64,000 nucleotides of DNA from JBBDSU01 sp040904825 (GCA_040904825.1 JBBDSU010000020.1:1-64000), one strand, 5' to 3'; shown: positions 1-9,300, numbered from the stretch's first letter. Numbers and translations are program-made. The notes: generated by a model from the letters alone, not told the origin.

Positions 1-1
1 C

Positions 2-2161
2 GGGTCAGCGGGCGGGCCAGCGGGCCGGTCTTTGAGTCGGTCGGCCACCTCCATGCAAGCGCTGGTGTCGTCGGCCTACATGGCTGCTGCGGATCTGCCA
101 CGGATCGCGACAGCCCACCGTCGGCTTCTTGCTGCCAGGATCGCACTCCATCTTGCTGGGGGCGACGATGTCTTGCGGCTCGACCGTCACGAAGATTTCG
201 CTGCCGCGATGCGGCCTCGAAAAGTAGACGGCGGTGGCGCGACACCTGTCGAACTTGGCGTCCTGCACGAACAGTTGCGCGATGTCATGCTCGCGATGCG
301 GACGATTGACCATGCGCACCGGCGGGCGTGGGCTCTCATCGGTGCGGACATAGACCATGGCCGGAGGCGCCGCGCCCGGACGCCGTCAGCAGTCACGGCC
401 GAAGGATTCGAGATCGTCGATGGGGTGCTGCGCATTCCCCTCTCCGACACCGGTGGTGACGCGGCTGCCGCCCAGTTGTCCGAAGAAGGATTCGCACTGC
501 GACTGCTCACCGCGCTGGTCACCCACCGCGTCGTCCTTGACCGGCGTAGCGCTGCAACCATCCGGAGCTGGGCCAATTCACACTCGGCACGGTGGAACTG
601 GCATGTCGACGATCGACGAGCTGCGCTCGATGCGCTGTGGAGTGGATCCGGGGTAGCGGCAGCGCTGGCTGAACTCGACGATGTCGAGATCCTCACGTCG
701 CTGATGCCCGAATGGGCGCCGCTGCGAGGACGTGCGCAACGCAACCCCTACCACCGCTATGCGCTCGACCGTCATGCGTGGCACGCGGTTGAGCAACTCG
801 GTCGCTTGGTCGCGGAACAACCCTGGGCGGCGGTGACGCTCCAGCGCGTGACAGACCGCGAAGGGCTGCTGTTGGCAACGCTGCTGCACGACGTCGGCAA
901 GCCGGTCGGCGAGCCACACGATAAAACGGGAGTACAGCCAGCCCGGATCCTTGCCGTGCGCATGGGCGCATCACGCGCAACTGTTGAGTTCGTCGCCCGA
1001 TTGACCCGGTGGCACCTGTTGCTGGCTGATACCGCCAGGCGGCGCGATATCGCTGATCCCGTCGTCGTCAGCGACGTCGCGCAAACCGTTGGCGATCGAG
1101 AACTTTTGGCCGCACTCCACCTGCTTGCCGAAGCCGATGGGCGCGCGACGGGACCTAGTGCCTGGAATCCATGGATTGCGGGCATGGTGGGCCAGCTCGT
1201 TGCGCGCGTCGACGCGGTGCTCGAAGGTGGCGCTGCTACCGCAATGTCGTGTGGGCCTGCGATGACGTTGGCCGAAGTTGAACGCCGCGCTGACGAGGAA
1301 CGTCTCGACACACAAGATGTGCGACGTCACGTTGCGCAGATGCCTGACCGGTATGTCGAGGCGGTCGGCGTTGACGACATCATGCGCCATGCAGCCATGG
1401 TCGCGATCGTGAAGCAAGACAGGGGTAGCGCGATCGTCCGGCCGGCGACTTCGAAGGCTGCGTCGACCGATGGTGATGGCCGTCAATCGCACATTTCGAA
1501 CCATGCCTGGGCGCTGCCACACCCCGATCGGCTCGACGTGGTGGGATTCGACCGTCCGCAACTGTTCGCCACGCTGGTCGACACCATCAGTCGACAGAAA
1601 GGTGACATCGTTGCCGCTGATCTGTTCTCGACCGATGACGGAGTCACGGTCGCCACGGTCTATGCGTGTGCTCCGCTGGATGCTGATCCTGAGTGGTGGA
1701 CACGGCTGAGCAATCTCGTTGAGTGTGGCGAGGTGTCTCCGTGTCGTCGTGGCCCAACACGGCACGGCCCCGGTGACAGTCCGTCGGGTGACCCGCAGGT
1801 GGAGGTGTGGCGTCGGGATGATTCCCAGATCGTTGAAGTCGTCGTCACGGCTCCTGACCGCCAGGGATTGTTGGCGCGCCTCGTCCAGACACTGGAGGAG
1901 TCCGCTGGCGAACTGTTGACGGTGAGGGCAACGTCCGACGGTCAGACCGCGGTCGACACGTTCACGCTCGTCCTGCCTCGCCATGGCCGCTCCAGCCGCG
2001 ACGATCTCGACGCCGCGACGTTGGATGCGGCAGACGTGCCAGTCATGAGCGACCAAGCGCATCACGACACGCAAGCCAAGCCACCACCCGGTCACGACGA
2101 GGTGGCGGCGCTACGGCTGGCGCTAGTTGCCGCGGCATCATCGAGCGACCTCATCGGCTAG
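2..2161 (+). CDS. glnD: Bifunctional uridylyltransferase/uridylyl-removing enzyme GlnD, 5'-truncated by window edge
   Basis: GlnD uridylylates and deuridylylates PII proteins in response to glutamine, controlling nitrogen assimilation in the cytoplasm. The frame is open to the left window edge, so the N-terminal nucleotidyltransferase domain lies upstream. The first visible residues match the helical linker that follows that domain. Next comes an HD-type region with LLHDVGKPVGEPHDKTG (codons near 880-930), where the HD pair would bind metal for the removing activity. Two ACT domains follow, around 1520-1680 and 1825-1975, which would sense glutamine. The gene stops with TAG at 2159-2161. A TTG at 32 could be mistaken for a start but lies inside the protein. 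Family assignment is confident; activity of the missing catalytic half cannot be judged. Confidence 0.85.
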   Translation, partial: GSAGGPAGRSLSRSATSMQALVSSAYMAAADLPRIATAHRRLLAARIALHLAGGDDVLRLDRHEDFAAAMRPRKVDGGGATPVELGVLHEQLRDVMLAMRTIDHAHRRAWALIGADIDHGRRRRARTPSAVTAEGFEIVDGVLRIPLSDTGGDAAAAQLSEEGFALRLLTALVTHRVVLDRRSAATIRSWANSHSARWNWHVDDRRAALDALWSGSGVAAALAELDDVEILTSLMPEWAPLRGRAQRNPYHRYALDRHAWHAVEQLGRLVAEQPWAAVTLQRVTDREGLLLATLLHDVGKPVGEPHDKTGVQPARILAVRMGASRATVEFVARLTRWHLLLADTARRRDIADPVVVSDVAQTVGDRELLAALHLLAEADGRATGPSAWNPWIAGMVGQLVARVDAVLEGGAATAMSCGPAMTLAEVERRADEERLDTQDVRRHVAQMPDRYVEAVGVDDIMRHAAMVAIVKQDRGSAIVRPATSKAASTDGDGRQSHISNHAWALPHPDRLDVVGFDRPQLFATLVDTISRQKGDIVAADLFSTDDGVTVATVYACAPLDADPEWWTRLSNLVECGEVSPCRRGPTRHGPGDSPSGDPQVEVWRRDDSQIVEVVVTAPDRQGLLARLVQTLEESAGELLTVRATSDGQTAVDTFTLVLPRHGRSSRDDLDAATLDAADVPVMSDQAHHDTQAKPPPGHDEVAALRLALVAAASSSDLIG

Positions 2162-2335
2162 GGAATGCCTGTATGAGGCATCCGGCCGAAAGATCCGCAA
2201 TTTTGCCGATGTGCCGGTGGGTCTCGCAGGCGATCATGCGCTAGGTGATCGGCATTCCGTCGGTCACGCCATCGCAGGTCACAACCACATGAAACGACCT
2301 GCCGATAGCGACGATCCGCTCCCAAGGAATCAACG
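2162..2335 (+). promoter_or_regulatory. Leader of the tad pilus operon with two inverted repeats
   Basis: This 174-bp gap between glnD and the pilin gene should hold the promoter of the tad operon. Two small inverted repeats are visible: ATGCCT/AGGCAT at 2165-2170 and 2176-2181 (5-nt loop), just after the glnD stop, and CGATCA/TGATCG at 2231-2236 and 2246-2251 (9-nt loop). The first may help end glnD transcription; the second could be an operator. An AAGGA ribosome binding site lies just before the pilin ATG. I cannot name a promoter hexamer pair with confidence. Confidence 0.3.
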
Positions 2336-2518
2336 ATGAACGCTCTTCGCTCCCGCATCCGCTCGATTTCAACCCGTGCCGTTCGCGACCAGGAAGGTGC
2401 GTCGGCCGTGGAATATGGCCTGCTCGTCGGCCTCATCGCGCTCGGCATCATCCTGGCCGTCACGCTGCTGGGTGACAACCTGGCCGCGATGTTCACCGAT
2501 ATCGCCAACGCACTGTGA
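2336..2518 (+). CDS. flp: Flp family type IVb pilin
   Basis: This 60-residue protein is the major subunit candidate of a Flp/Tad pilus. It has a short basic leader, then the prepilin-peptidase site and signature GASAVEYGLLVG (residues about 22-33) with the Glu-Tyr pair typical of Flp pilins. A single hydrophobic helix follows (about 27-50), ending in a short polar tail. Cleavage would leave a mature pilin of roughly 38 residues. An AAGGA sequence 8 bases upstream supports the ATG at 2336. It is the first gene of the tad operon, as expected for the most highly expressed component. No prepilin peptidase gene (TadV/CpaA) is found in the window, so processing must rely on a gene elsewhere. Confidence 0.9.
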   Translation: MNALRSRIRSISTRAVRDQEGASAVEYGLLVGLIALGIILAVTLLGDNLAAMFTDIANAL

Positions 2519-2591
2519 TCGTTGCCCGCTTTGTCGCGGCGACGTCGCCACTCTCGGTCGGCATGACGGGTCAGCTTCGGGTGACCTGATC

Positions 2592-2981
2592 ATGGCGTCC
2601 GCCAAGCGGCGTTGCCATGACAGCGGCGCAGCCGCGGTCGAGTTCGCCCTGCTCGCTCCTGTATTGCTGCTGTTGCTTGTCGGCATTGTCGAGTTCGGCA
2701 GGGTCTACAACGCTCAGGTCACCGTCACCGCAGCGGCCCGGGAAGGCGCGCGCGAGATGGCGGTCAGAAACGACCTGACTGCCGCAATCGACCGAGTCAT
2801 GGCTGCGGCACCGGCACTCAACCCTGCGTTGACTGCCGGTCAGATCTCGATCACTCCGGCGGACTGTCAGGCCGGTGACGACGTCAGCGTCGAGGTCACT
2901 TACCCGGTTCCGTTGCTGACCGGGATCATCGTAGAAGACATCACCGTCACGGGACGGGGAGTGATGCGTTGTGGAGGCTGA
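2592..2981 (+). CDS. tadE: TadE-like pilus assembly pseudopilin
   Basis: This 129-residue protein matches the TadE family: a basic N-terminus, then a pilin-like segment with SGAAAVEFALLAPVLLLLLVG (in part) and the Glu-Phe pair of TadE pseudopilins, then a periplasm-like domain with two cysteines. TadE is a minor pilin-like protein that the prepilin peptidase processes and that helps assemble the Flp pilus. The ATG at 2592 is preferred because it puts a short basic leader before the pilin signature. The same frame is open further upstream (to 2376), but that part only shadows the pilin gene. The gene runs into tadG, whose longest possible reading (GTG 2971) overlaps its end by 11 bases. Confidence 0.8.
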   Translation: MASAKRRCHDSGAAAVEFALLAPVLLLLLVGIVEFGRVYNAQVTVTAAAREGAREMAVRNDLTAAIDRVMAAAPALNPALTAGQISITPADCQAGDDVSVEVTYPVPLLTGIIVEDITVTGRGVMRCGG

Positions 2982-3108
2982 ATCTGACCGACCAGGAGCA
3001 GCGACGCCTCATGCCGCCGCTCGCCATCGTGGCAACGATGTGCCTTGCGATGACCCGTTGCGTTCTGCTTCAACGCTGTTGTCGTCAAGACTGCCGTCCT
3101 ACCACGGG

Positions 3109-3949
3109 GTGAAACGGTGGGTGGCCGACCAGCAGGGCGCGGTGGCGATCATTGTCGGCTTGGCTTCGATCGGCCTGCTCGGCGTCGGCGCGGTAGTCGT
3201 GGACGTCGGCATGTTGTACGCGGAGAAAGCCGAACTTCAGAACGGCGCCGATGCTGCCGCCTTGGCGGTCGCCGAAGGTTGCGCAGCCGATGCTTGCGGC
3301 GACATGTGGGCCGTGGCGCAACGTCTTGCTGAAGCCAATGCGTCCGATGGCGCGGCACAGGTCGATGATGTGGCGCTGGTCTCCCAGCGCGTGGTCGTGA
3401 CGGTGTCGAGCGCCACAGCTGCCGGTGGGAGTGCAGTGCGTCACCGCCTCGCACCCTTGCTCGGCTTCGATGAGACGACGGTGACGGCCACCGCGGCCGC
3501 TGACTGGGGTGGGCCGATTGGGGGGACTGCCGTCGTGCCGCTGGCCATCTCGTGGTGTTCGTTCGAAGCTCATACCGGCGGTGGCGTGCCATCGTCCGAC
3601 ATCGAACAGACCATCACCTATCTGGCCGACGACGGTNNNNNNNNNNNNNNNNNNNNNNNNNNNNNNNNNNNNNNNNNNNNNNNNNNNNNNNNNNNNNNNN
3701 NNNNNNNNNNNNNNNNNNNNNNNNNNNNNNNNNNNNTGGTTCAAGATCCACGGCTATGCCGCCTTGCGGGTCACTGGCTATCGATTTGCCTGCCCGTCCG
3801 GCTACCGCTGGAACGACGGCAGCTCGCCTTGTGGCTCGAACACCGAGCGCTTCATTCGCGGCTACTTCACCCAGTTCGTCACGCTTGACGACGCCTTTCA
3901 GTTCGGGGGGCCAGACCTGGGCGCCCGTGTCGTTGCGTTGACCCGATAG
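3109..3949 (+). CDS. tadG: TadG-like Flp pilus assembly protein, interrupted by an assembly gap
   Basis: The N-terminal part has a basic leader, a membrane helix and the segment VVDVGMLYAEKAELQNGADAA (in part), which is the classic TadE/TadG N-terminal signature. TadG proteins are membrane-anchored, largely extracytoplasmic pilus assembly factors. A run of 100 unknown bases interrupts the gene at 3637-3736. The continuation is best read in another frame as a Cys-containing C-terminus from about 3738 to the TAG at 3947-3949, with the ending motif IRGYFTQFV seen in actinobacterial TadG relatives. The frame change is explained by the unknown gap length, so this is not evidence of a frameshift. 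GTG 3109 gives a compact leader (VKRWVADQQGAVAI); GTG 2971 overlapping tadE is the alternative. Confidence 0.75.
3637..3736. other. Assembly gap of 100 N
   Basis: Exactly 100 undetermined bases sit inside the TadG-like gene. A round 100-N run is the usual scaffolding convention for a gap of unknown size, so the true length and the reading frame across it cannot be inferred. Confidence 0.98.
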
Positions 3950-3959
3950 GAGCCCGTCG

Positions 3960-4691
3960 ATGACGTCGAGAGTGATTGCCGGAGTCGTCGCGGGTGTGCT
4001 CGCGATTGTCGGCACGGTGCTGTTGCTGGCGTACGTCAGGGGTATTGAGACCCAGGTGGCCGAAGGTGAGCGTGTCGTCGACGTACTCGTCGTACAGGAA
4101 CACGTGCCAGCGGGCACGCCGGTCGAAGATCTCGGAGAACGGGTCCGCATCGAGCAGATCGAGGCACGCCACCTTGTACAAGGCGCGCTGACCGACATCT
4201 CCGAAGTCATCGAATGGATCATCGTCGCCGACCTGGTTCCAGGTGAGCAGTTGCTTTCGGCTCGATTGGCACCTGCACCAGAAGTGGTTGATGACGGAGA
4301 GGTCGAGGTTCCCGCAGGGCTTCACCAAGTGACCTTGTCACTCGAACCTCACCGAGTGCTCGGTGGTGTGCTGACTCCGGGCGACACCGTCGGCGTGTTC
4401 ATCTCGCTGACGGCTATCCCGGACGACGACATCGGTGACACGACGCATCTCGTTCTTCACAAAGTGCTGGTCACGCGCCTGCAGTTCGATCACGCCGACG
4501 TCACCGCCGACCGCGATACAGCGTCGATCGCTCCATCTGCGCGCATCTTTGTGACGCTGGCCGCCACGGCAGGAGAGGTTGAGCGCCTCGTATTCGGTGC
4601 CGAACACGGGACGGTGTGGCTGTCGCTCGAACCCCTCGACGCTTCGGAGCGCGGCACCGAAGTTCGCGAGCGTTCCTCGATTTTCGGCTGA
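3960..4691 (+). CDS. cpaB: CpaB/RcpC-like Flp pilus assembly protein with SAF domain
   Basis: This 243-residue protein starts with one membrane anchor (about residues 5-25) and continues with a SAF-type domain (about 40-105: VLVVQEHVPAGTPVEDL and VADLVPGEQLLSARLAP). It then has the RcpC/CpaB C-terminal domain with the typical LEPHRVLGGVLTPGDTVGVF stretch (about 128-147). CpaB proteins are envelope components of the Tad secretion apparatus; in diderms they work with the secretin, and in monoderm actinobacteria they probably contact the cell wall. The ATG is well supported by TAGGAG 8 bases upstream, and this ribosome site overlaps the tadG stop codon, so the two genes are tightly linked. The next gene follows directly. 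Confidence 0.85.
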   Translation: MTSRVIAGVVAGVLAIVGTVLLLAYVRGIETQVAEGERVVDVLVVQEHVPAGTPVEDLGERVRIEQIEARHLVQGALTDISEVIEWIIVADLVPGEQLLSARLAPAPEVVDDGEVEVPAGLHQVTLSLEPHRVLGGVLTPGDTVGVFISLTAIPDDDIGDTTHLVLHKVLVTRLQFDHADVTADRDTASIAPSARIFVTLAATAGEVERLVFGAEHGTVWLSLEPLDASERGTEVRERSSIFG

Positions 4692-4718
4692 ATGGAACAG
4701 ATGATGAAGGAACTCGAG

Positions 4719-5951
4719 ATGGAGACGCCAGGAGGTTCCCACGGTGCTCGAACGGGTGATGCTTCGCCTGAAGCTGGCGCAGAAGTGCTCGTTCGGTTCG
4801 TCACCGATCATCCGGGTCGGCACGAACGGGTTAATCGCATCAGTGGTAGGGATGTCCAGCTTGGATCGGTCTCCGACACCTTGCCGTGGCTGGATGGTCC
4901 GGCTGCGTCTTCACCAGTCGTCATTGTGCTCGATGGGTTGGATCATCCCGATGCGATCTTGCGGCTCGGCGCCTCAATCGACCAGCGGCGTCCGGATGCT
5001 GTGACCGTGCTGGTTGCCGAGGCATCGCCAGAAATTTTTGCAGCGGCGCTGCGGACAGGGATCCGCGACCTCATCTCGCCCGAGGCTGCTGACAAGGACA
5101 TCGCCGAGATTCTCGAACGGGCTGCCTCCGCCGCGCTCCTGCGCCGGCCTGTTGTCGATCAGCAACCAGCCGGTGGCCGTCCCCACGGTCGCGTTGTCAT
5201 CGTGGCATCCCCCAAAGGCGGCAGCGGCAAGACCACAGTGGCCACCAACCTTGCGGTTGATCTAGGCGTGCGCTTTCCCTCTGAAGTGGTCGTTGTCGAC
5301 CTCGACCTGCAGTTCGGGGACGTCGCCAGTTGTCTGCGGCTGGAACCGGCGCACACGATCGTCGACGCAGTTTCGGCGGTTGCAGCCGACGACGTGGTGC
5401 TCAAGTCCTACCTGACCGCACACTCCTCCGGCTGCTATGCGCTGTGCGCGCCCCGTTCTCCCGGAGAGGCTGAGAAGATCACCGCTGACGATGTCGCAGC
5501 GCTCGTGCGACGCCTTGCTGCCAGTTTCCGGTTCGTCATCATCGACACCGCTCCCGGGTTGTTGGAGCATACGTTGGCGGCGCTGGAAGTCAGCGATGAC
5601 GTGGTCTTTCTGGCTGGCATGGATGTGCCGAGCATCAGGGGGCTTCATCGTGAACTCGCGGTACTCGACCAACTAGGGCTGCTCGATCTGCGGCGTCACG
5701 TCATCGTCAACTTCATTGATCGCCGATCAGGACTGAAAATCGACGATGTCGCTGCCATGTTGGGCGCCAAGATCGATGTCCAGCTGCCGCGATCAAGAGC
5801 GGTACCGCTGTCAACCAATCGCGGTGTTCCGCTCCTCTACGAACAACAAAGGAGCCCGTTTGCTCGTAGTTTGCGCAGTCTCATCAATGTGATTGCTGAA
5901 GGCTCGGGCGGGCGCGCGCTACGTCGCAAGACGGACGTGGTGACCAGATGA
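4719..5951 (+). CDS. cpaE: TadZ/CpaE-family pilus localisation ATPase
   Basis: This protein (about 410 residues) has an N-terminal response-regulator-like domain without a clear phosphoacceptor (about 30-135) and a ParA/MinD-type ATPase domain. The deviant Walker A motif is SPKGGSGKTT (near residue 165), followed by VVDLDLQFGDV and FVIIDTAPGL. TadZ/CpaE proteins place the Tad secretion machine in the cell, often at a pole. ATG 4719 has GAAGGA at good spacing; ATG 4692, directly after the cpaB stop, is also in frame but lacks a clear ribosome site. The stop overlaps the tadA start by four bases (ATGA). Confidence 0.85.
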   Translation: METPGGSHGARTGDASPEAGAEVLVRFVTDHPGRHERVNRISGRDVQLGSVSDTLPWLDGPAASSPVVIVLDGLDHPDAILRLGASIDQRRPDAVTVLVAEASPEIFAAALRTGIRDLISPEAADKDIAEILERAASAALLRRPVVDQQPAGGRPHGRVVIVASPKGGSGKTTVATNLAVDLGVRFPSEVVVVDLDLQFGDVASCLRLEPAHTIVDAVSAVAADDVVLKSYLTAHSSGCYALCAPRSPGEAEKITADDVAALVRRLAASFRFVIIDTAPGLLEHTLAALEVSDDVVFLAGMDVPSIRGLHRELAVLDQLGLLDLRRHVIVNFIDRRSGLKIDDVAAMLGAKIDVQLPRSRAVPLSTNRGVPLLYEQQRSPFARSLRSLINVIAEGSGGRALRRKTDVVTR

Positions 5952-7372
5952 AGCTCGGCGATCGCCTTGAGGCAGCTCGACGTGGGATTCCGCCCGACGT
6001 AACGCCAATGCGTCCTGCCCAGCCGCCGTCACCCGCCCGGCCAGCGAGCGAGCCGACCAAACTCGACAACGACGGCAATGACGCGCTGGCAGGACTCAAG
6101 GAGCGCGCAGCCGAGGCACTCTTCAAGCGACTTGGCACCAGGATCACCGATCCGTCGCTCGACGAAGCGCGCCTGCACGCCTACGTGCGCGAAGAGCTCG
6201 CCAGGGTTGTTGAAGGTGAACGCATCCCGCTGACGAGCGACGAGCGGCATCGGCTGGTCCGGGAGATCACTGACGATGTCCTCGGCTACGGGCCACTGCA
6301 AGCACTGCTCGACGATCCCGGCGTCAGCGAGATCATGGTCAACGGCCCGTCGGCCATCTGGGTCGAGCGCGAAGGACGCATCACCCAAACCCCGGCGAGG
6401 TTCGCTTCGGACGAGCACCTTCGGCGAGTGATCGAACGCATTGTGTCGCGAGTAGGGCGACGTATCGACGAATCAAGCCCGATGGTCGACGCACGGCTCC
6501 CTGACGGCAGCCGTGTCAACGCCGTCATTCCACCATTGGCGGTCGACGGCGCGACATTGACCATCCGAAAGTTTGCAGCAGACCCCCTGGATGCTGAAGA
6601 TCTAATCCGATTCGGCACGATGTCTGAGCACATGGCGGAATTGTTGTCCGCATGTGTGCAAGCACGCCTGAACATCATCGTCTCCGGAGGAACGGGTACC
6701 GGCAAGACGACGCTGCTGAACGTGCTGAGCTCGTTCATTCCCGATGGGGAACGCATCATCACCATCGAAGACGCGGTCGAACTTCAACTGCGCCAGCGCC
6801 ACGTGGTGCGTCTTGAAAGCCGCACAGCCAACATCGAAGGTCGTGGCGCGATCACCATTCGAGATCTAGTGAGAAACTCGCTGCGGATGCGGCCCGACCG
6901 CATCGTGATCGGCGAGGTCCGAGGGGGTGAAAGCCTCGACATGCTGCAGGCGATGAATACCGGCCACGATGGCTCGATATCGACGGTGCACGCCAATGCG
7001 CCGCGAGATGCGATCTCCCGATTGGAAACGCTGGTGTTGATGGCCGGGATGGACTTGCCATCGCGTGCGATCCGTGAGCAGCTGGCGTCGGCGATCGACG
7101 TGATCGTCCAGATCGCCCGGCTGCGTGATGGCACGCGCAGGATCACCCATGTCACCGAAGTCCAGGGCATGGAAGGCGACAAGGTCACCCTGCAGGACGC
7201 CTTCGTGTTTGACTACGACGCAGGGGTCGACGCCGAAGGCCGCTACCTGGGACACGCAGTTCCGACGGGAGTCCGGCCCCGCTTCACTTCACGGTTCGAA
7301 AATCAAGGTATTCATCTGTCCGCCGAGGTCTTTGGTGCCCCGGCATCTGCTTCTGGGTGGCGGTCGCCGTGA
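5948..7372 (+). CDS. tadA: TadA/CpaF-type pilus assembly ATPase
   Basis: This 474-residue protein is a hexameric secretion ATPase of the GspE/VirB11 superfamily (TadA/CpaF clade) that powers Flp pilus extension from the cytoplasmic face. A proline-rich N-terminal segment (about 1-40) precedes the N-terminal domain. The Walker A motif is SGGTGTGKTTLL (about 246-257), the Asp box RIITIEDAVELQ follows, and the Walker B region is RMRPDRIVIGEVRGGE (about 313-328), with the His box around STVHAN. All catalytic motifs look intact. Its ATG overlaps the cpaE stop (ATGA), and its end overlaps the next gene, so the four ATPase and core genes appear translationally coupled. Confidence 0.92.
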   Translation: MKLGDRLEAARRGIPPDVTPMRPAQPPSPARPASEPTKLDNDGNDALAGLKERAAEALFKRLGTRITDPSLDEARLHAYVREELARVVEGERIPLTSDERHRLVREITDDVLGYGPLQALLDDPGVSEIMVNGPSAIWVEREGRITQTPARFASDEHLRRVIERIVSRVGRRIDESSPMVDARLPDGSRVNAVIPPLAVDGATLTIRKFAADPLDAEDLIRFGTMSEHMAELLSACVQARLNIIVSGGTGTGKTTLLNVLSSFIPDGERIITIEDAVELQLRQRHVVRLESRTANIEGRGAITIRDLVRNSLRMRPDRIVIGEVRGGESLDMLQAMNTGHDGSISTVHANAPRDAISRLETLVLMAGMDLPSRAIREQLASAIDVIVQIARLRDGTRRITHVTEVQGMEGDKVTLQDAFVFDYDAGVDAEGRYLGHAVPTGVRPRFTSRFENQGIHLSAEVFGAPASASGWRSP

Positions 7373-7386
7373 CGTGCCGGCACCGC

Positions 7387-9300
7387 ATGCGTCACGGTTG
7401 GGTTCTCGGTGTGCTGGTGGCGGTGTTGATCGGCGCTGTGGTCCTGGTTCCTGCGGCGTCGGCAGCAGAAGAATCAACGGATCACGTGAAGAGTTCGATC
7501 ACGCCACGCATGGTCGATGCCTCCGAGTACCCGATGGTGCATCTGTATGCGGATGTTCACGGTCTGTCGTCCAGTGACGCACCTCCCGAGGTTGTCGTCG
7601 AAGAGAACGGAGCAGTCCGTGCAACGGTGGCGGCAGAGTGGATCCCCACCAGCCACGATGTCGTGCTGATCATCGATACGTCGGGCAGCATGCGCGGGGA
7701 CGCCATCGCTGCTGCGCGCCAAGCAGCGACTGCCTTGGTCGACCGGATCGGTCCGGCGACGCGCGTCGGACTGGTCGAGTTCGCAGGTGTCGCGCGAACG
7801 GTCGTAGGTCTGACGATGGACCACAACGAGGTGCGTGCAGGCATTGCCCAGTTGACCGCTGGCGGTGAAACTGCCCTCTACGACGGGGTCGAACTCGCGC
7901 TAGATCTGCTCGACGAAGCCAGTGCGGACGATTCTGACGGTGCTGGTACGGCCACGCTGGTCGTCCTTGCCGATGGGGAAGATAACGCCAGCACCCTGGA
8001 TGAAGACGCGATCATCGTCCGGCTTCGCAGTGCCCCGGTGACCGTTCAAGCCATCGAGTTGCGCACCATCGTCTCCGATGTCGCCGCACTCAAGCGGCTA
8101 GCCGCCGTCACGGGCGGCGTGACCGTCACGGCGGAGGGTCCGGGCGACCTCGGACAGATCTTCGCCGAACTGGACGTGGCTGCCCCGTCGCGACTACGCA
8201 TCACCTACGAGTCTGCGGCCAGGGGCCAGGTGTTGCTTGCAGTCGCGGTCACATCCGCGGGTGGCACTGCCCGCTATGAACCTTGGCGCGTCGGCCTGCC
8301 GATGGACGTGCCGGCAACTCCACCATCAACGCTGGTTGAGCCTTCGGGTATCTCGACCCTGCTCCCGGAACGTCCCAGCGCATGGCTGCTGGTGGCCGGA
8401 TGGGCGCTGGCAGTAGCCAGCCTGATCGCTGTTGTCGCCATCGCTCCCCACACACCAAGATTGGATCCGTCGCGACTGGGCGGCCGCCATCGGTCTCGCG
8501 TCGCTCGTGCCGTCGATCGCGTGCTTGGAGCGGCCGAATCGGGCCTGCAGCGTGGTGGAAGACTCGCAGGGCTTGCTGATGCGCTCGATCGAGCGGGCGT
8601 GGCGATGACTCCTGGCCGCTACCTCGTCAATATCGCAGCCCAAGTCGCGATTGCTGGTATGGCAGGGTTCATCCTGTCAGGGACCCTTCTCGCCATGTTC
8701 GCGATGGCAACGATGATCGTGCTGGCGCGCGTGATGCTGACGATCAAGATGGAACGACGTCGGGCGGCGTTTGCGGATCAACTCGATGACACGCTCCAGC
8801 TCCTGGCGGGAAGCCTGCGAGCCGGTCACAGTCTTCTCCAGTCGATCGACACGGTTGCCTCCGAAGCTGAAAAGCCAACGTCGGACGAGTTCCGGCGCAT
8901 CATCAATGCCACTCGTCTGGGGCAGGACCTGTCGCAGACGTTTGAAGGCGTGGTCCAGCGGACCGAAAGTGCGGACCTTGACTGGGTCGCTCAGGCCATC
9001 GCAATCCATCGCGAAGTGGGAGGCAATCTGGCGGGAGTGCTCGATTCTGTCGGCGAGACAATCCGAGAACGCAACCAGATTCGTCGTCAGGTCAAGGCAC
9101 TCAGCGCCGAAGGACGATTGTCAGCCATGGTGCTGATGGGCTTGCCGATCGGTTTGCTTGCGTTCCTGTCAATCACGAGTCCAGGCCACATACAAGCGTT
9201 TACGTCCAGCTTGCTCGGCTTGGCCATGCTGGGATCCGGAATTGTCCTCCTGCTGGTCGGCGGCCTGTGGCTGCGCAAGCTGGTGCGGATCGAATTCTGA
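7387..9300 (+). CDS. tadB: VWA domain-TadB fusion: secreted/membrane von Willebrand domain joined to a type II secretion F domain
   Basis: The protein has three parts. It starts with a signal-like hydrophobic N-terminus ending near ASAAEE. A von Willebrand factor A domain follows, with the MIDAS motif DTSGS (residue 97 from this start), a later Thr (GGETALYDG) and Asp (LADGED). After a membrane segment (WLLVAGWALAVASLIAVV) comes a TadB-like inner-membrane platform protein with two hydrophobic helices and a type II secretion F domain. TadB-TadC pairs form the pilus platform that TadA drives. ATG 7387 gives the best signal peptide; GTG 7357 overlaps tadA by 16 bases and is the longest reading. 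The VWA domain would lie outside the membrane, where it could bind metal-dependent ligands or surface partners. The fusion is clear in one open frame with no sign of a sequencing join. Confidence 0.85.
   Translation: MRHGWVLGVLVAVLIGAVVLVPAASAAEESTDHVKSSITPRMVDASEYPMVHLYADVHGLSSSDAPPEVVVEENGAVRATVAAEWIPTSHDVVLIIDTSGSMRGDAIAAARQAATALVDRIGPATRVGLVEFAGVARTVVGLTMDHNEVRAGIAQLTAGGETALYDGVELALDLLDEASADDSDGAGTATLVVLADGEDNASTLDEDAIIVRLRSAPVTVQAIELRTIVSDVAALKRLAAVTGGVTVTAEGPGDLGQIFAELDVAAPSRLRITYESAARGQVLLAVAVTSAGGTARYEPWRVGLPMDVPATPPSTLVEPSGISTLLPERPSAWLLVAGWALAVASLIAVVAIAPHTPRLDPSRLGGRHRSRVARAVDRVLGAAESGLQRGGRLAGLADALDRAGVAMTPGRYLVNIAAQVAIAGMAGFILSGTLLAMFAMATMIVLARVMLTIKMERRRAAFADQLDDTLQLLAGSLRAGHSLLQSIDTVASEAEKPTSDEFRRIINATRLGQDLSQTFEGVVQRTESADLDWVAQAIAIHREVGGNLAGVLDSVGETIRERNQIRRQVKALSAEGRLSAMVLMGLPIGLLAFLSITSPGHIQAFTSSLLGLAMLGSGIVLLLVGGLWLRKLVRIEF

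Noticed and set aside
971..2095. Long minus-strand open frame (374 codons) opposite glnD
   Set aside because: It has no family motifs and lies wholly inside glnD; high-GC genes routinely give long antisense frames.
4744..5004. Plus-strand frame with AGGAGG just upstream of a GTG
   Set aside because: The ribosome-like site is coincidental inside cpaE; the product has no recognisable motif and overlaps a clear ATPase.
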